From: Paenibacillus polymyxa M1
GTDB taxonomy: Bacteria > Bacillota > Bacilli > Paenibacillales > Paenibacillaceae
Assembly (NCBI RefSeq): GCF_000237325.1
Contig: NC_017542.1
Span: 673,001 to 737,000 of the forward strand
DNA length: 64,000 nucleotides
Direction: 5' to 3'
Shown here: positions 53,340 through 62,161 of the stretch, in pieces
How the letters are laid out: every line of letters begins with the position of its first letter
Position numbering within the stretch: position 1 is the stretch's first letter
Made by a program: the position numbers and the translations under genes
Notes under the pieces: model-generated
What the model was told of the DNA's origin: nothing
Database searches by the model: none
What the model saw: only the letters and a program-made list of their open reading frames with translations

Positions 53340-53687
53340 ATGACAATAGAAGAAATTATTGAGCATTGCTTATCATATCCAAGTTCATATGAAGATCACC
53401 CTTTTGGAGACGGATGGACTGCGATGAGACATCAAGGGAACAAAAAAATTTTTGCCTTGATATACAATCATGATGAGCATCTTTGCGTCAACCTAAAATG
53501 CAACCCTGATCATGCTGATTTTTTGCGAAAAGCGTTTGAAGAGGTAAAGCCTGGTTATCACATGAACAAGGAACATTGGAATACAGTAATATTAGATGGT
53601 GATCTACCAGAAGATGAAATTCACGATATGGTGCATCATAGCTTCAAATTGACCAAGCCAAAAAGCTCCAAAAAACATACTAGCTAG
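53340..53687 (+). CDS. MmcQ/YjbR family protein
   Basis: The 115-residue protein has the YjbR pattern: SYPSSYEDHPFGDGWTAMRH, HLCVNLKCNPDHADFLR and GYHMNKEHWNTVILDGDLP. The fold is a double-psi or CyaY-like DNA-binding type with unknown function. It begins 47 bases after rarA and may be co-transcribed. Confidence 0.88.
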   Translation: MTIEEIIEHCLSYPSSYEDHPFGDGWTAMRHQGNKKIFALIYNHDEHLCVNLKCNPDHADFLRKAFEEVKPGYHMNKEHWNTVILDGDLPEDEIHDMVHHSFKLTKPKSSKKHTS

Positions 53688-53761
53688 AGAATAAATTTCT
53701 TATTGATAATTAAATTTTGCGGAAGTCATTATGTAAAAGTATCCGTTTCGAGAGGTGTAAT

Positions 53762-54187
53762 ATGAAGTTTAATGAATTCTTTGTAGGGCAGCGGTTCGAG
53801 ACTGATTCTATAAAAGTAACCAAAGAAAAAATTATAGAATTCGCATCTGAATTTGACCCTCAGTACATGCATTTGGATGAGAAGAAAACTCAGGAAGGCA
53901 TATTTGGAGGAATTATTGCTTCAGGAATCCAAACATTAGCTCTAACATTTAAACTATGGGTAGAGTGTGGTTTATACGGTGAGGATGTAGTGGCTGGTAC
54001 TGCTATGGATAATATCCGATTTATGAAACCTGTATACCCTGATGATGAGTTACATGTAGTTGTTGAAGTCATTAATCTAGAAGATAACCGAAAGAATACA
54101 GGAATTGTAACTGTGAATTTATCCACTTTTAATCATACGACTCAAAAAATTTTTGAAGGGGACCTTTCTGTAATAATAAAAAAATAG
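53762..54187 (+). CDS. MaoC-like hotdog dehydratase
   Basis: The 141-residue protein has the R-hydratase motif in FASEFDPQYMHLDEKKTQEG (Asp and His pair) and IIASGIQTLALTFKLWV. It would hydrate or dehydrate an acyl-CoA/ACP. I begin at ATG 53762 after GAGAGGTG; the reading to 53717 adds 15 residues without ribosome site. Confidence 0.88.
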   Translation: MKFNEFFVGQRFETDSIKVTKEKIIEFASEFDPQYMHLDEKKTQEGIFGGIIASGIQTLALTFKLWVECGLYGEDVVAGTAMDNIRFMKPVYPDDELHVVVEVINLEDNRKNTGIVTVNLSTFNHTTQKIFEGDLSVIIKK

Positions 54188-54279
54188 CGTATCTTTAAAT
54201 AAATGAAATTGACGGGATATCCCTCATTCACGTATTGGGATAATACCAGCGTCGCTGTCACCAAGTGCAAGCGTATAGG

Positions 54280-54857
54280 TTAGATTGGAAATTTGTGGAT
54301 AACCTCGTTGTACTCGTTTGTGTTTCGGTAATGGCGAGCTTTGAATACACCTCTAATGACTTGCGGCTTTCATGGCCGGAGTACGGTTGTATGAGTGCGT
54401 CGTCAATTCTCTTCTTTATCAGCCAGGTTAGTAGGAAGTGGCGTAGTTTATGTGGCGTAAGGTTTTATGTAAGACCGGCTTCTTCCGAATACTTGGCTAA
54501 AATTTTCCAAATACCTCGATCCGTATATTTCTCTTCCACGATGACTCAAATAGATACATTGCCTGTTTTTTATTCATCGCGTCAACATACATGGCCAGTA
54601 CTTCTTTAAATGACTGTGGGAAAATGGAACAATGCGATCCTTGCAGTCCTTTCCGTTATTAATGCGAATTTGGCAGCAATGAAAATCAATGTCCGTCAGC
54701 CGAATATTGATGAGTTCGCTTACCCCGATTGCGGTATACATGAGCGTCTTAACAATCAGTGTCCGGAGGTATAACGACAGGATGATTTCCTGAAATTTTC
54801 CAACAAAAAAATGACTTTGGTAGGTTCAATTTGGGCGTATTGTTGTTTGTGATTTAG
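54280..54857 (-). pseudogene. Tyrosine recombinase (XerC/phage-integrase type), catalytic part, decayed
   Basis: Reading the minus strand from about 54857 gives NHKQQYAQIEPTKVIFLLEN, then after a shift EIILSLYLRTLIVKTLMYTA and IGVSELINIRLTDIDFH, then FKEVLAMYVDAMNKKQAMYL, then GIWKILAKYSEEAGLT and [11 protein letters not shown], then [17 protein letters not shown] and [12 protein letters not shown] to TAA at 54280-54282. The HXXR, H and Y of the active site remain, but the first catalytic Arg (VSEL box) reads Gly. At least three frameshifts and one stop break it. The N-terminal arm-binding part is gone. Confidence 0.7.
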
Positions 54858-54860
54858 ATA

Positions 54861-54932
54861 ACATAAAGTTAACCTTATTCATAAATAATGTTAATTTTAT
54901 GTCATTCATCGCTTCAATTGCTCTGATATAAT
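54861..54932 (+). promoter_or_regulatory. Inverted repeat (BirA-like half-sites) and -10 element before a lipoprotein fragment
   Basis: ACATAAAGTTAAC (54861-54873) and GTTAATTTTATGT (54890-54902) form an imperfect inverted repeat (12 of 13) whose cores TTAAC-N16-GTTAA recall a biotin-repressor operator. An extended -10 TGATATAAT ends at 54932. No biotin gene follows, only a lipoprotein fragment. BirA identity is a guess. Confidence 0.35.
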
Positions 54933-54952
54933 TTCTGCTAGGTAGATGAGTT

Positions 54953-55144
54953 TTGCTTTCAGGATGTGGGTCAGATAAGCCTACAATGGTTACGCGAGGT
55001 GCGAGCGAGCCTCCCAGTAAACAAGTAACAACTCAACCGGAACAAAATACTGAGGCAAAACTGATAAAGGCATCGGAAAATAAAGAAAAAGTATCACCCC
55101 ATTTGTTATACAGCAGTGAAGGAGTACTCGCTGTATGGAAGTAG
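54953..55144 (+). pseudogene. Lipoprotein fragment lacking its signal peptide
   Basis: The frame begins with a LSGC lipobox just after a TGA and continues as a 60-residue low-complexity lipoprotein linker (SDKPTMVTRGASEPPSKQ) that ends abruptly. The hydrophobic signal helix is missing, so it is probably a cut-down gene. Confidence 0.45.
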
Positions 55145-55264
55145 CTTTTAGCACATGGTGATATAAAAACGATGGAATAGGAGATTTTAATCCATACGGG
55201 GATTAATTCAGTTAGGAAGCGAGTAAACATGCGAAAACATAACTTTATAGTAGGAGTGTGAGAT

Positions 55265-55864
55265 ATGAAAAAAACATTATTGGCTTGTATTATGATAATG
55301 TTGATGCTAGCATCAGCTTGTGGAAATGTTGACACGACATCAAATCCAAATACTTCTAGTGAGCCTAAACCTGAAACGGAAGAGTCTATTATTCCAAAAA
55401 ACACATCCGAATATTGTACTGTAGAACGTATAAGTCTGGATAGTGAAACTGAAAAATATTTCTATGGAACTTGGAAAGTTGAGAAGCTTTTAGGATTTGC
55501 AAATTCATATAATGATGCTTCTGAATATCCAACAGGGCAAAAATTTATTGGAGACGAAATTATAATCAAAAAAGACTTTTTTTCATCAAAAGGACTTAAA
55601 AACTATAGTAATTATCAATATGAATTAAAAAATCCATTATATGAGATTACAGCGACATGCCATAACTCTGACTCTTTTTATAGATTATATAAAATAGATA
55701 TCCCAGACTTAAATATAAATGATGTAGTAAAAGCAATAGATATAAGTGACCCTTCTACAAAACTTAGCATACCTGTAAGTGTAAGTTTTTTTGTTGTTAA
55801 TAACGAGAGGCTTATCTTGTTATCAGAGGCAACTATTTTTGAACTTAAAAAAATTACTGATTAA
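55265..55864 (+). CDS. Putative lipoprotein
   Basis: The 199-residue protein begins with a lipoprotein signal peptide (MKKTLLACIMIMLMLASAC, Cys at 19), then a Ser/Thr/Pro/Glu-rich linker and a compact domain with WKVEKLLGFAN and a possible disulfide partner at TCHN. Resembles Bacillus lipoproteins of unknown function. ATG after GTAGGAGTG. Confidence 0.7.
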   Translation: MKKTLLACIMIMLMLASACGNVDTTSNPNTSSEPKPETEESIIPKNTSEYCTVERISLDSETEKYFYGTWKVEKLLGFANSYNDASEYPTGQKFIGDEIIIKKDFFSSKGLKNYSNYQYELKNPLYEITATCHNSDSFYRLYKIDIPDLNINDVVKAIDISDPSTKLSIPVSVSFFVVNNERLILLSEATIFELKKITD

Positions 55865-55976
55865 ATGAATTAAGGTTATGTAATAAGTTCTGTGCTAATA
55901 AAATAGAAAATATCCAGGAAGGTAAGTATATCCTATAAGCGATTCTGAAAATGCCTGTGAATATAATTTTTTAAAC

Positions 55977-56010
55977 AAGAAAGGTCAGCCTAAAGGCTGA
56001 CCTTTCTTGT
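55977..56010. terminator. Bidirectional terminator
   Basis: AAGAAAGGTCAGCC (55977-55990) and GGCTGACCTTTCTT (55995-56008) form a perfect 14-bp stem between the convergent lipoprotein and lysozyme genes. Confidence 0.88.
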
Positions 56011-56031
56011 TTATGTCGTATAACGATTAAA

Positions 56032-56634
56032 CTATAGTGTATATACTGGATATTTGTGAGTATACTTCCTTCCTTTACAAAATAAAGTTGCTTCTTCATT
56101 TCTTCTTTTTTGTAAATTTCTATCATATGAAAATGCTTTGCTGACTAATTTTGAACAAGTATCAATTTGACTTTGTGAAAGTGGACCAACAAAAGTTGGA
56201 TATATATGCGCATTGGCAAGCATAGCTTTTACATCATTGGTTTTTAGCACCCCAGGACCTGCATTAAAAGTGAGCGAAACAAGTGCATCAAACTGAGATT
56301 GTGAAAATTTATGACCGCTAGGAAGTACCAAGTTATTTACTGCCGCTACAGCACTTGCAGTATCATTAGAAAAAAAAGTATTTGCTTTAGACTGAGAAAT
56401 TGGTGAAGTATAACCTAAATTTAAAGATTTTGATAGAGCATCAGCTTGTACTTGAGAGAGAAGAGAATCATTTGGATTACCTGTTGTATTCTTAGTATAT
56501 ACTTTAGACTTTGTTATCAAATGTCCCCATCCAACTGTTGGATACCCATAAGGATCTCCATAAAATTTCAAGGAAAATCCCTCATGTTTTTTGATAAGCT
56601 TTGCTCCATCTGTGCCTAAAGAAAAATTTGCCAT
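56032..56634 (-). CDS. GH24-type (phage-like) lysozyme
   Basis: The 200-residue protein shows the lysozyme core: KKHEGFSLKFYGDPYGYPTV followed by GWGH, with catalytic Glu in HEGF, Asp and Thr as in T4 lysozyme, and FDALVSLTFNAGPGVLKT in the second lobe. It cuts peptidoglycan glycan strands. No signal peptide or holin gene is present. ATG 56634 is 8 bases after AGGAG. It could be a phage endolysin left behind or a domesticated enzyme. Confidence 0.85.
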   Translation of the reverse strand: MANFSLGTDGAKLIKKHEGFSLKFYGDPYGYPTVGWGHLITKSKVYTKNTTGNPNDSLLSQVQADALSKSLNLGYTSPISQSKANTFFSNDTASAVAAVNNLVLPSGHKFSQSQFDALVSLTFNAGPGVLKTNDVKAMLANAHIYPTFVGPLSQSQIDTCSKLVSKAFSYDRNLQKRRNEEATLFCKGRKYTHKYPVYTL

Positions 56635-56866
56635 AATAATCACTCCTGAAATTAATATTAGTAGAAGAACAATAAGGAGGAATCATAGACAGAGCACCAT
56701 TCCCAAGTTTTCCGCAATGCCGTATTGCCTTCACATATATAAAGAGAAATGAGTCTCTTTTTTACAACCACTCTCCAAATTTTATTTCAATTCACTAATA
56801 TCAAAAGTTTGTATAACCTCAATCATTTTGACATAGAGTTCCTGTTAATCTATAGGAGGAATGAAA

Positions 56867-57439
56867 ATGAAATTTAACAAGTTGTTCTGTGGATAAATGA
56901 ATTCGAAGATACGAAGGTATTTTACTCCAAATTGGATTATTTAATTCCGGATGATAAGGATGATAATGAATTTACGGTTTATATGGGCTACACGTAAGTG
57001 GTCTTCAAAAAGGCGGATGATCGATTCTTAGGGCAGTATGGTAAGCCTTATTATCATATAGCCATCAACATTCCAGAGAATAAATTTACAGAAGCGAAAA
57101 AAAAGGGTATCTTCTCAAATCAGTCTTATTGAAGAGGATCACGAAGATGCAGTGTTTTTCGATTTCTGGAATTCTCATTCATTCTATTTTGAGAACCCGT
57201 CAGGAAATATCGTAGAATTCATTGCTAGGCATAATATAAAAAACCAAAAGGATTATTCATTTTCGATGAAGGATTTGATCGGGGTGAGTGAGATCGGTAT
57301 CGTTTCGAAAAACGTTCCAAATGCAGTGAAAAAGTTAAATGAACTGGGGATACCGAACTTTGGAGAGTCATCTGAAAACTTTGCTCCCATAGGGGATGAG
57401 CATGGTCTATTCATCATTGTGCATAAAGGAAGAGAATGA
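56867..57439 (+). pseudogene. Glyoxalase/VOC-family gene, broken
   Basis: The chain starts at ATG 56867 (after AGGAGGA) but meets a TAA at about 56894; the frame then shifts to WINEFEDTKVFYSKLDYL and FTVYMGYT, stops at a TAA in VFKK context near 56994, continues (PYYHIAINIPENKFTEAK), shifts again near 57108, and ends with FDFWNSHSFYFENPSGNIVE and GDEHGLFIIVHKGRE. Pieces agree with a two-domain VOC protein. Intact C-terminal frame begins at 57152. Confidence 0.65.
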
Positions 57440-57522
57440 TAGCTTTATAGTAGAGCATTCAATAGATGGCGGTAGGACGAAGAAAATTACAATAGAGAAT
57501 AAAATTGGAGGTTGATAGAATC

Positions 57523-58011
57523 ATGGATCAACAGATGGATCAACAGATGGATCAACTATATCCCTTAATAGCAGAACATGTTTTAAGTATGATACCTGAC
57601 GACAACTGGAACGAGATTTACTTATATGCCGAAATACTAGATGGATCTAGAGAGGTATATTTTTATTTCAATACTACTGAGAATGAGGCTTTTATATACT
57701 CCCATGATATTCCTGAAAAATACAGTGTGGATGAAAAAATTTACGACAAATTATTATTAGAATTGCAAACGAAATTTAAAGAATTAAGAAAAATATTTAC
57801 AGACAATGATCAAGACGCGTGGACAAATTTAACCTTAACATTGAAGTATCCTGGTAAGTTGAAGATTCATTATGATTATGAAGATATAATAGCTTCAACA
57901 CTAACCCCAACTCAAAGACAAATGATTTTTGAGTATCGATATTTAGGTTTGCTTCCTGAGAATGGAAAAAACAAACTATTTGTAGAAAATTATTTTAATA
58001 GTCAAGATTAA
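57523..58011 (+). CDS. DUF600/YezG-like putative immunity protein
   Basis: The 162-residue protein shows the YezG pattern: YPLIAEHVLSMIPDDNWNEI, YLYAEILDGSREVYFYF and the C-terminal TPTQRQMIFEYRYLGLLPEN. In Bacillus YezG proteins protect against YeeF-type nucleases. The start region contains three tandem copies of a 12-base unit beginning with ATG (57523, 57535, 57547), so any of the three could start translation; I use the first, after GGAGG. The cognate toxin gene is not visible. Confidence 0.8.
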   Translation: MDQQMDQQMDQLYPLIAEHVLSMIPDDNWNEIYLYAEILDGSREVYFYFNTTENEAFIYSHDIPEKYSVDEKIYDKLLLELQTKFKELRKIFTDNDQDAWTNLTLTLKYPGKLKIHYDYEDIIASTLTPTQRQMIFEYRYLGLLPENGKNKLFVENYFNSQD

Positions 58012-58137
58012 TAGCTCTGTAGAACCAACCTAACTATGACAAACTATTGGGGGAGTTTTGCATAAATGGGGGCTACCCAGTGCCGAATGAACTTATCATT
58101 CAATCAATAACACTTATAACCCGAGTAATTTTTAACT

Positions 58138-58311
58138 GGATTTGATCACATAGATTCGGGTGATAAGGAATTTATTTCTGGAAAAGTTGCTTTCGAGCTA
58201 GGTGATTTAGAAACAGCGAAAGAATTTTTCATCATCGCCAATAGGAAATCAGAAGGTAGATGTTTTGGAAGTCCACAGAACACTAAATATCTCAAATTTT
58301 TCAAAAGTTAA
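58138..58311 (+). pseudogene. C-terminal fragment of an immunity-like protein
   Basis: A 57-residue frame with AFELGDLETAKEFFIIANRK and SEGRCFGSPQNTKYLKFFKS ends at a TAA. It reads like the last third of a TPR-like immunity protein common in Bacillus toxin loci. No start codon or 5' part is present. Confidence 0.45.
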
Positions 58312-58375
58312 AGATTTAATTGCGGCAATAAGCTATGGATTTTTGTGTAATTTCATGAAAACACTATTAACAACT

Positions 58376-58412
58376 CCACAACATGGACTATTCGCCCGTG
58401 TTGTGGTTTCTT
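58376..58412 (+). terminator. Terminator-like hairpin
   Basis: CCACAACATGG (58376-58386) pairs with CCGTGTTGTGG (58396-58406, one G-U pair) and is followed by TTTCTTT. Confidence 0.65.
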
Positions 58413-58465
58413 TATATCCACCGCTATATGCCGAACAATACAAACATACAGGTGGCGGCTTCTGA

Positions 58466-59300
58466 AAAAGACCCCATCCACTGCCGAGTAAGTCATCTAT
58501 TCATTCAAAAACACATATAACCCCTGTAGTACCTGTATAAAGATTTCTCGATTATGTTTGTACGCACATTAAAATGCCTTAATTTAACCTAAATAATGCT
58601 ATTCCGTTACATTGAACAAGTTGATTATGGTCAGGTAATACCATAATTCCCCTTTTTTATTACCTTCGTTTTCTTGCGGTTTTACAAAAATTCATCGAAA
58701 TCGTACAATACGCCGCCTTGATATGGAAGATGAGAAGGTAACAACTCGCATCATTGAGGATAAATCGTACGACAATGAAAGTAGAGGCGGCTAAAACGAA
58801 TACATTTTTGATTTTGTCAGCAACAGAACGGTACAATTATTGCGATTTTTACTCCGAAGAAGGAAATCTGGTGGTGACCAGTTTACATAAAAAGTAGGTC
58901 ACGTAGTAAGGCTAGCCGTCAACTCCCACCTTTCTATAATACAAGCGGAAAATCTATCAGAAGTTTTGCCCGCGGGGGACGCATGAATGACGTACAGCTT
59001 TCAATAGACAAAGTTGCTATTGAATATCGTGGAGTGGCAGTGAACTTCTACAATCAACTAGCCCTGTCCTTTCGGGATTGGTTTGATATTAAACTCGTTA
59101 TTCGCCATTAAGAGTATGTATACCACTGGAATTAGGGATGGACGAGACCCACCTGTACTTGTGTTATCAAACCGTGGTGGCAAAAGAAATCAAGAAGGTA
59201 CACATTTCAAATCAAAACCCATCCTGATTTTTTGGTGAAGTTATGCATGCTGCTTGATGTAATATGCGGGCATTTCTAAGAGGCTTATTTCAATCAATGC
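58466..59300. other. Gene-poor stretch with short, unidentifiable coding fragments
   Basis: I find no intact gene. A 42-codon frame from ATG 58983 (MNDVQLSIDKVAIEYRGVAV) ends at TAA and another short reading lies near 58735. A diverged copy of the 58062-58130 sequence is at 58466-58530. The stretch is likely decayed DNA. Confidence 0.4.
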
Positions 59301-59506
59301 GAGTCGGCAAATGATATTTCAGCGCAAGCCCGGGGTGACAAAAGTGCTAGAGCGCGTTTAGAGGCATTAAACGATCATGTTCTTGATAATAGGCGTAATA
59401 TGGGCAGAATTACGTAGGGTGGAATTCTGTATATATACGAGATGAATATGGAAACAATGGTGTAATACGAATTATTTATAAGCAAACTTCCAAAGGGATT
59501 GATTGA
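59301..59506 (+). pseudogene. Unknown protein fragment (toxin-locus type)
   Basis: Frame one reads ESANDISAQARGDKSARARL and EALNDHVLDNRRNMGRIT up to a stop. After a shift the frame VYIRDEYGNNGVIRIIYKQT ends at TGA 59504-59506. Together they look like the end of one small gene broken in the middle. Family not recognised. Confidence 0.4.
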
Positions 59507-59634
59507 TTGGCACGTAGTACAATGGCACTAAGTTTTTCTATGGTAGAATTGTTTTTTTATTGCTAGTAATCTGATATAAAGTCGTGTGAAAAGTTAAACT
59601 AAGTAACACTAACAATAGAAGGGGAGAAAGTTTG

Positions 59635-60471
59635 GTGGATGAGAAAGTTAAATATATTAATGAGATGTTCAAATATCTAACACAAAATAATGATACAAAA
59701 GAATATCAAACGTTTTTTGCTCTACTTGAAAAAATAAAATATAATTCTAGCTTGCTTGAGTATTACGGAGAAGAATTTGTTGAATATATGATAGATCTAC
59801 TCCTGCGTATAGAAGATAAATATGATCAAGCTTCACTAATAGAAACGATCATTGAATGTTTAGACATTTACACATTTAGTGAAAACTACCTTAAGGAAAT
59901 CTTTGATAAATATATGTTATGTGTAGCTGAAAAAGCTGTTAATGTGAAAGGAATGTCAGCTTGTTTAATAGGGTTTATACAAGCGGGAATTAGTGAAAAA
60001 GAAATAATTAAGAAGTTGGAAGAGAATTTAGAGAAAGAACACTTAATAAACGTACTCTCAAAAATGTACATCAATTTTCTTGCTAATTCTGTAGAAGCCA
60101 AATCTTACTTGATGAAGGAAGTACAAGAGGCTTATTATTTAATCCAGCGTTCTGGAATTATCGCTCAATTTTTATTATTAGTGCATCCACACGTTCGGAA
60201 ATATGCGGGAATAAGTCAGATCACATTCTTATACGATTCATACAGAGGTGTGTATGAGGATTGCTGGCCAAGAGGGTTACTTCCTAATATGAAAGACACG
60301 CTTATTAGGTCAAAGGTGTTGTCATCAAAGGAAGTAAGTATTTTAGAAGAGTTGGATAGGTTAATCAATATGCAAGAAAAAGAATTAGATTCGATGGGAG
60401 TCAGAAAATTGTATGAAGATTTTTTCGAAGGTAAAGATCCACTTGAGGTAATCTTTACTTTGCCAGTGTAG
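59635..60471 (+). CDS. Hypothetical all-alpha protein, possible immunity protein
   Basis: A 278-residue protein without signal peptide, almost entirely helical and rich in Glu and Leu (for example LLRIEDKYDQASLIETIIEC and GFIQAGISEKEIIKKLEENL). GTG 59635 is 8 bases after GGGGAG; TTG 59632 is also possible. The position among immunity-like genes suggests such a role, but I cannot assign a family. Confidence 0.6.
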   Translation: MDEKVKYINEMFKYLTQNNDTKEYQTFFALLEKIKYNSSLLEYYGEEFVEYMIDLLLRIEDKYDQASLIETIIECLDIYTFSENYLKEIFDKYMLCVAEKAVNVKGMSACLIGFIQAGISEKEIIKKLEENLEKEHLINVLSKMYINFLANSVEAKSYLMKEVQEAYYLIQRSGIIAQFLLLVHPHVRKYAGISQITFLYDSYRGVYEDCWPRGLLPNMKDTLIRSKVLSSKEVSILEELDRLINMQEKELDSMGVRKLYEDFFEGKDPLEVIFTLPV

Positions 60472-60798
60472 AAAATTATGTAAGACGATTCTACCTAACC
60501 ACTTGATGATATGTTCCTTGGATTAAGCGGGCGGTAGATAACGAATCCAGCAAATTCGATTATTCTTACCCCTGCTAAGATTGAATCGAATCGGATTATC
60601 ATCCAAATAGTGTGACGAGATGCGAGAATCTAATCGAATTCATTCGGAAATTACCGTTAATATTTAGGCTGTTTTGTTATTGATATATTATTCCGATGTG
60701 ACATATTCTAGATTCAAGAATCCTTATGCTTTTGTGTGTGATTCCAGCCTGTAGAGTGTTTACCATATAAGGGGAAACATCTCGAAAGGAGAAATCAT
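60472..60798. other. Intergenic stretch without recognisable gene
   Basis: A 327-base AT-rich stretch with several GAATC/AATCGAATC repeats (about 60585-60645). I see no coding frame with a ribosome site, except the AAAGGAG at 60786-60792 belonging to the next gene. Confidence 0.5.
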
Positions 60799-61244
60799 AT
60801 GATTAATAGAAAAAAGCATTAAAAGAGTTTTTGACAAATGAAGAATATGAAAGTATTGTGGAAAACGCAACACAATTTTCAGATATGACGCTACCTGTAT
60901 GGCACTTACAGATTACAGGGAAATGTCTCTTTGAGTTATCAAACTCTGATTTGATTCGTTGCATTAGACAAGACATTTTTACCAATCTAGCAATATTTGA
61001 AATTATTGAAAGGATTGATGAACAGAATACACCTTTCTATGCTGATATTGATTCATTGGAATTGATGGAGAAATTATCATCTGTTAGTTCTAAAATGATT
61101 TCAGTGTATAAGGGTAAATTAAATAGAATAATTGAAAATATTGAACAGAAGCACTTAATAGATTTAGCAGATATCTGGATGTTTGATGAACAGAAAGAAA
61201 CATACAAAGACTATATCAATAAAATAAAAAATAAAATCCAATGA
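60799..61244 (+). pseudogene. CdiI-like contact-dependent inhibition immunity gene with A-tract frameshift
   Basis: ATG 60799, with AAAGGAG in front, reads MINRKKH and stops at TAA. Adding one A to the A-run at about 60811-60816 gives MINRKKALKEFLTNEEYES, which joins perfectly to the long frame from 60831 (SIVENATQFSDMTLPVWHLQ... to KNKIQ). The 147-residue product is like CDI-system immunity proteins. Either the gene is inactive, uses programmed slippage on A6, or starts later at an internal codon with poor ribosome site. Confidence 0.6.
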
Positions 61245-61395
61245 TTTAATTTAATTAGGTGCTTTTAAATATGGCTGTTCGCCAAAAGAAGTGTGGTCAA
61301 GCCCCCATTTAGTGAATAGTAGGAACTGTAAGAGATATTTTATGTAACCATTTCACAGTGTGGATATGAACCTCTGAATTTTATTTTGTAATTTG

Positions 61396-61428
61396 ACCTT
61401 GAAAGCCTGTAATCTTTCAAGGTTTTTT
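61396..61428 (+). terminator. Terminator downstream of the CdiI-like gene
   Basis: ACCTTGAAAG (61396-61405)/CTTTCAAGGT (61414-61423) followed by TTTTT. In the rest of the gap to 61676 I see no gene. Confidence 0.8.
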
Positions 61429-61675
61429 CTTTGTTCGCCTTAATATTACATAGATTTTGATTTGGGTAACGTGAACGTGTAGTAATGAACCCAATATTCT
61501 CTAAAACAGTTAATATGAACAATATGAATTGATGGAGAAGCAGCAAGGTACGATTTATTTCATTCGGATTATATTATAGGTGAGCCCAATACGACATCCG
61601 AGAATTGACGAATATATGCGATATACTATTGTATCCCTTCGCTAGAAACTAATCATATAAAATTGTACAAATTTT

Positions 61676-62153
61676 ATGAAAGAATTAGATGAGACTGAGC
61701 GGATTGTGTTCAATGAAATCAAAAACTCTGCTTATGAGAGTGTAGAAGTGACATGGAAACGAACTTCCATGATATAGATATTCGTCAAATAGTGGTCGAT
61801 AACTTCGAAGGAAAACAAGACGTAGCAGACAAAATTGTTAACGTCATAACGGATCCAGATGATAAACAGCGCTGAGTCGAATTTTAGCCCAAAATTTTTT
61901 AGGTGCTCCAGTTAAAAAAGGGGATAAAGAAGGGATGAAAGAGTTTGTTACCTCAATTGTAAATGACTCGAAAAATCTCGCTAATTCGAAACCTTTTGAA
62001 TGGAATACAACCGAGTCTGTAGACACTTTTGTTAAGAGGGATGCAGTTGTTTTAGTTAACCGACAAACAAATGAAATATTGACTTTCTTAAATAAAAAAG
62101 GAGATCGTTTATCAAGTAAGTTAAAATCTGAATTAGATTTAATTGGAGAGTGA
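61676..62153 (+). pseudogene. Toxin-like C-terminal domain, broken
   Basis: ATG 61676 reads MKELDETERIVFNEIKNSAY and stops; frame two gives FHDIDIRQIVVDNFEGKQDV and ADKIVNVITDPDDKQR, then TGA; frame three continues LSRILAQNFLGAPVKKGDKE and ends KLKSELDLIGE at 62153. Frameshifts near 61757 and 61870 split it. It lies 8 bases before a separate small gene, the usual toxin-immunity order. The whole may be the relic of a small toxin tip or an independent gene of about 155 residues. Confidence 0.5.
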
Positions 62154-62161
62154 GGACGACT

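Noticed and set aside
55033..55404. 123-residue minus-strand ORF over the lipoprotein genes
   Set aside because: Antisense to two lipoprotein frames, with no own ribosome site.
58265..58465. 66-residue ORF
   Set aside because: It crosses the immunity-fragment stop and the terminator hairpin, and has no ribosome site.
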